Assembly: GCA_022574315.1 (NCBI GenBank)
Contig: JACZSH010000072.1
Coordinates: 1 to 7,237 of the forward strand
Length of the DNA: 7,237 nucleotides
Reading direction: 5' to 3'
From: Chloroflexota bacterium
Lineage (GTDB): Bacteria > Chloroflexota > Dehalococcoidia > Dehalococcoidales > RBG-16-60-22
The notes under the pieces are model-generated. The model saw only the letters and a program-made list of their open reading frames with translations, did no database searches and was not told the DNA's origin. Every line of letters starts with the position of its first letter. Position 1 is the stretch's first letter. Positions 4,276-7,237 of the stretch are shown here, in pieces. A program made the translations under genes and the position numbers.

Positions 4276-6423
4276 TTGACTACGGTGGAAGTAAAGGGAC
4301 TTAGCCAACTCATAGAGAAAGCGCAGCAGTATCTTCCTCCCGAAAAGATGAGCGTGATCGAAGATGCTTACTCCTATGCTGCCGAGGCGCACCGGGGGCA
4401 GACCCGCAAGTCCGGAGAACCCTATCTGGAGCACCCGATACAAACGGCGATGATACTTGCCGAACTGCAACTTGACGGCAGCTCTCTGGCGGCAGCGCTG
4501 CTGCATGATATCCCTGAAAATTGCGGCCTGCCCGTTTCTGAGATTGAAGCCAGGTTCGGTCCGGAAATTGCCAAACTGGTCGAAGGAACGACCAAGCTGA
4601 GTAAAGTATCCTGGCAAGCCCCGGAAGCGGTTTCCCGGGAAGCCCAGGCGGAGAATCTCAGGAAAATGCTGGTCGCCATGGCGGAGGACCTCCGGGTGGT
4701 ATTTATCAAACTGGCGGACCGGCTGCATAATATGCGCACTCTGGAAGCCTTATCACCCGAGAAACAGCTGATGATCGCCCAGGAAACTCTGGAGATTTAC
4801 GCGCCTTTAGCTCATCGCCTGGGAATATGGGAGCTAAAGTGGCAGCTGGAAGACCTGTCTTTCCGCTACCTGGAGCCGGAGAGTTACCGCCGGATTGTTA
4901 ACCTGGTGGCTGCCCGGCGCACGCAACGGGAAAGCTTCATCACCGGTGTCATTGACCTGTTAAAAAAGGAGTTTGAAAAGGTCAACCTGCGCGTTGATAT
5001 TTCGGGAAGACCGAAACATATTTACAGCATACATCAGAAAATAGAGCGATATGCCGTTCTGGGCAAACGCTTTGACGATATCCATGACCTGCTGGCCCTG
5101 CGGGTACTGGTCAACACGCTGGCTGATTGTTACAACGCCGTGGGTATTATTCACAGTTTGTGGCGTCCTCTGCCGGAAGAGTTTGATGACTATATCGCCA
5201 ATCCAAAACCAAATGGATATCAATCGTTACATACTGCCGTCATGTGTTTCGGGACGACTCCTCTGGAAGTTCAGATTCGCACCCGGGATATGCACTCCAT
5301 TTCCGAATACGGAGTCTCCGCGCACTGGCGCTATAAGCAGGGCGACAAAAGCGATATTCGTTTTGAAGAGAGGGTAGGCTGGCTGCGCCGGTTAATTGAG
5401 TGGCATCGAGAGTTGAGTGGCGCGGAAGAATTCCTGGAGTCGGTGAAGACTGACATCTTCATGGACCAGGTCTTTGTTTACACCCCCAAGGGCGAGATAA
5501 AAGATATGCCCCGGGGCTCTACCCCGCTCGATTTTGCTTATAGAGTGCATACCGAACTGGGGCACCGCTGTATCGGGGCCAAGGTAAACGGCAAGCTGGT
5601 AACGCTCAGCAACACGCTGAATAATGGTGACGTCGTTGAAATCATGGCGACCAAGGGGGCCCGGGGGCCAAGCCGGGACTGGCTTAATCCCCATCTGGGT
5701 TACCTTAAAACCTCGCATGCTAAAGAGAAGGTCAGGCAATGGTTCAAAAGACAGAAACGGGCGGAAAACGTAGAGCGAGGCCGTCAGTTATTAGAGAAAG
5801 AACTGAGACATCTGGGGATAAAAATTGAGCGTTCCGAACTTGCCGGCCTCTTTAAATACACCAGCCCGGATGATTTTTTAGCCGCCATCGGCTATGGCGG
5901 TATTACTACTCACCAGGTTGCGTTGGCCCTGGCGGCACAGCAGGAACCGGTCAAAGCAGCGCCGGAAGTTACCCAGGCCAGGTCGGCGCCTTCGGTAGTC
6001 GAGGTCCTGGGAGTCGGTGATCTGGCGACTAACCTGGCTCGATGCTGCCATCCGGTGCCCGGGGAACAAATAATCGGTTATATTACCCGGAGCCGGGGGG
6101 TGACAATACACCGTCATGATTGCTACAATGTACTTCATGAGGATGAAAAAGACAGGCTGGTCCCGGTAGAGTGGGGGAAGTCCGATGCTTCATACCCGGT
6201 TAGAATTCAAGTTGAAGCCTGGGACAGGATAGGGTTAATGCGTGATATCACCACCGTCGTCGCTGAAGAGAAGGTCAACATTACGGCGGTAAACCTGACC
6301 CGCCGTGAGGACCATACCATTTCGGAAGACTTTACTTTAGAAACCCAGGGCCTGGCTCAGTTGAGCCGGCTCCTGAAAAAAATGGAAGCGGTTAAAGGCG
6401 TGATAAGTATTACTCGAATGTGA
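4276..6423 (+). CDS. relA: RelA/SpoT-family (p)ppGpp synthetase, long form
   Basis: Makes the alarmone (p)ppGpp from ATP and GDP/GTP on ribosomes stalled by uncharged tRNA; many homologs also hydrolyse it. All long-RSH domains are present in its 715 residues. The HD hydrolase domain has H53, H77-D78, E81 and KLADRLHNM (145-153). The synthetase domain has YQSLHT (315-320) and EVQIRT (331-336). A TGS domain spans about 397-458. The zinc-finger-like segment has RCCHPVPG (589-596) and H612/C616. A C-terminal ACT domain covers about 640-715. Two key sites are unusual. The hydrolase motif reads HDIPEN, with Asn82 where HDxxED has Asp. The synthetase carries EFDD (302-305), the EXDD form known from monofunctional RelA rather than RXKD of bifunctional enzymes. 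This suggests synthetase bias, but the rest of the HD site is intact. The start is TTG at 4276, 11 bases after GGAGG (4260-4264). The next gene, rpsT, follows after 51 bases. Confidence 0.95.
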   Translation: MTTVEVKGLSQLIEKAQQYLPPEKMSVIEDAYSYAAEAHRGQTRKSGEPYLEHPIQTAMILAELQLDGSSLAAALLHDIPENCGLPVSEIEARFGPEIAKLVEGTTKLSKVSWQAPEAVSREAQAENLRKMLVAMAEDLRVVFIKLADRLHNMRTLEALSPEKQLMIAQETLEIYAPLAHRLGIWELKWQLEDLSFRYLEPESYRRIVNLVAARRTQRESFITGVIDLLKKEFEKVNLRVDISGRPKHIYSIHQKIERYAVLGKRFDDIHDLLALRVLVNTLADCYNAVGIIHSLWRPLPEEFDDYIANPKPNGYQSLHTAVMCFGTTPLEVQIRTRDMHSISEYGVSAHWRYKQGDKSDIRFEERVGWLRRLIEWHRELSGAEEFLESVKTDIFMDQVFVYTPKGEIKDMPRGSTPLDFAYRVHTELGHRCIGAKVNGKLVTLSNTLNNGDVVEIMATKGARGPSRDWLNPHLGYLKTSHAKEKVRQWFKRQKRAENVERGRQLLEKELRHLGIKIERSELAGLFKYTSPDDFLAAIGYGGITTHQVALALAAQQEPVKAAPEVTQARSAPSVVEVLGVGDLATNLARCCHPVPGEQIIGYITRSRGVTIHRHDCYNVLHEDEKDRLVPVEWGKSDASYPVRIQVEAWDRIGLMRDITTVVAEEKVNITAVNLTRREDHTISEDFTLETQGLAQLSRLLKKMEAVKGVISITRM

Positions 6424-6474
6424 GGATAACTTGTCCTGCTTAATAAATATAGCAACCGGTTGAAGGGGGAAATA

Positions 6475-6768
6475 TTGCCAAAGATTAAATCAGCTAAAAA
6501 AAGAGTTCGCTCCTCGGAAAGGCGGCGAGTGCGTAACAAGTCTATCCGCAGCCTGACCAAAACCAGCGTTATCAAGGCGGAAAAGTTTATCTTCTCCGGT
6601 GAGCAGGAGAGTGCTCGGGAATCGGTCGCCGCCGCGGTCAGCGCGCTGGATAAAGCCGTCGGGAAGGGCATTATCCACGCCAATAACGCGGCGCGGCGTA
6701 AATCAAGGTTAATGAATAAACTGAATAAAGCCGAGGCGGCACCTCTGGCGGAAGCTGAGACGGAATAG
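6475..6768 (+). CDS. rpsT: 30S ribosomal protein S20
   Basis: Primary 16S rRNA-binding protein of the small subunit, needed early in 30S assembly. The sequence starts (M)PKIKSAKKRVR and has the very basic helical character of S20, with RRRVRNKS near the N-terminus, KAVGKGIIHANNAARRKSRL (60-79) and few acidic residues until the end. The start is TTG at 6475, because AAGGGGGA (6463-6470) lies four bases before it and S20 proteins begin at this point. An in-frame TTG at 6460 would put the ribosome binding site inside the gene. The 97 residues exceed the usual 86-90. The excess is an acidic, Ala/Glu-rich tail after about residue 85. Located 51 bases after relA in the same direction, so co-transcription is likely. 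I saw no separate good promoter. Confidence 0.95.
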   Translation: MPKIKSAKKRVRSSERRRVRNKSIRSLTKTSVIKAEKFIFSGEQESARESVAAAVSALDKAVGKGIIHANNAARRKSRLMNKLNKAEAAPLAEAETE

Positions 6769-6781
6769 CCCCCGCCGCTAT

Positions 6782-7198
6782 CTATTCACCGGTAACCTGG
6801 ACTATTATTTGCCTTGACCTCGGGCGGTTGTCAAAGTCCACGACCACTATTTGCTGCCAGGTGCCCAGCAGCAGTTTCTTGTCATGGAAAGGAACCACCA
6901 ACGAAGCCCCGAGCAGTGAGGCGCGGACATGAGAGTACCCGTTACCGTCCCCCCAGCGGCGGTCGTGGTCATAAGAGACGTTTTGGGGAACCAGCCGTGC
7001 CCACATATTCCGGACGTCGGCGACCAGGCCGGGTTCAAATTCAATGGTCGTTATCCCCGCCGTTGAGCCGGCCACAAACAGGTTGACCGTGCCACGGCTG
7101 ATATTCGAGTCGGCAACCTGTCGGGCTACTTTGGACGTAATGTCAATAATATCGGAATCTCCCTGGCTTTGCAGACTGATTTCACCGGTGAATATCAT
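6782..7198 (-). CDS. yjbQ: YjbQ/UPF0047-family protein (secondary thiamine-phosphate synthase-like)
   Basis: A 138-residue single-domain protein of the YjbQ family (UPF0047). The Escherichia coli member has been reported to show weak thiamine-phosphate synthase activity and to substitute for ThiE when overproduced; the true cellular role is unsettled. Family signatures are GSTAGITTIEFEPG (44-57), the histidine-rich WGDGNGYSHVRASLLG (82-97) and LGTWQQI (111-117). In many homologs the first motif reads HTTA, so G44 replaces a histidine here, as in one recognised-looking subgroup. The start is ATG at 7198, with AGGAGG (7212-7207) eight bases upstream. It converges on rpsT with 13 bases between the stop codons. 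Its promoter would lie mostly beyond the window edge. Confidence is high for the family and low for a physiological function. Confidence 0.9.
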   Translation of the reverse strand: MIFTGEISLQSQGDSDIIDITSKVARQVADSNISRGTVNLFVAGSTAGITTIEFEPGLVADVRNMWARLVPQNVSYDHDRRWGDGNGYSHVRASLLGASLVVPFHDKKLLLGTWQQIVVVDFDNRPRSRQIIVQVTGE

Positions 7199-7237
7199 CG
7201 TCTTTCCCTCCTGAGGGTATTATTCGGTTTTGCCTGG

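Noticed and set aside
6421..6474. Separate rpsT promoter in the 51-base gap after relA
   Set aside because: The AT-rich TAATAAATAT stretch has no acceptable -35 at 16-18 bases, so I did not call one.
7213..7237. Promoter for the YjbQ gene at the right edge
   Set aside because: Only 25 bases remain beyond the ribosome binding site; an AATAAT-like box is seen but no -35 can be judged.

Overview
The window carries eight protein-coding genes in a compact, moderately GC-rich bacterial segment, with no RNA genes, insertion sequence, prophage or CRISPR array. Protein style suggests an anaerobic member of the Chloroflexota, most likely Dehalococcoidia. The reasons are the form of the histidyl-tRNA synthetase and Rel proteins, the aldehyde:ferredoxin oxidoreductase gene, frequent TTG/GTG starts, and the dispersed TGTCA(CC/TT)CTGAG-type repeat at the left end. 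This placement is inference from memory of these families, not a database result.

Layout. Positions 1-68 hold an inverted-repeat element downstream of hisS. On the minus strand, read from right to left, lie a tungsten-type aldehyde ferredoxin oxidoreductase (4089-2344), three tandem small MoaD/ThiS-like beta-grasp genes (2220-1978, 1975-1721, about 1690-1412) and hisS (1316-69). Each of the three minus-strand transcription blocks (AOR, MoaD trio, hisS) has its own sigma70-like promoter candidate, and a GC-rich hairpin separates the AOR gene from the MoaD trio. On the plus strand, divergent from the AOR gene, lie a long RelA/SpoT-type (p)ppGpp enzyme (4276-6423) and rpsT for ribosomal protein S20 (6475-6768). 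A YjbQ-family gene (7198-6782) converges on rpsT.

How the genes fit together. hisS, relA and rpsT are translation and stringent-response housekeeping genes. The AOR/MoaD block is a metabolic module placed between relA and hisS: a predicted tungstopterin aldehyde oxidase followed by sulfur-carrier-like proteins of the kind used to build molybdopterin. Only the first MoaD-like protein ends in the Gly-Gly needed for thiocarboxylate chemistry. The other two are a clear recent duplicate pair, about two thirds identical, and both lack the tail.

The points most worth a second look are the GG-less MoaD-like pair beside the AOR gene, and the Rel protein, which has RelA-type synthetase residues (EFDD) together with an altered hydrolase motif (HDIPEN instead of HDxxED). 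I saw no completely unknown system. The MoaD/AOR cassette is the closest thing to an undescribed functional unit.
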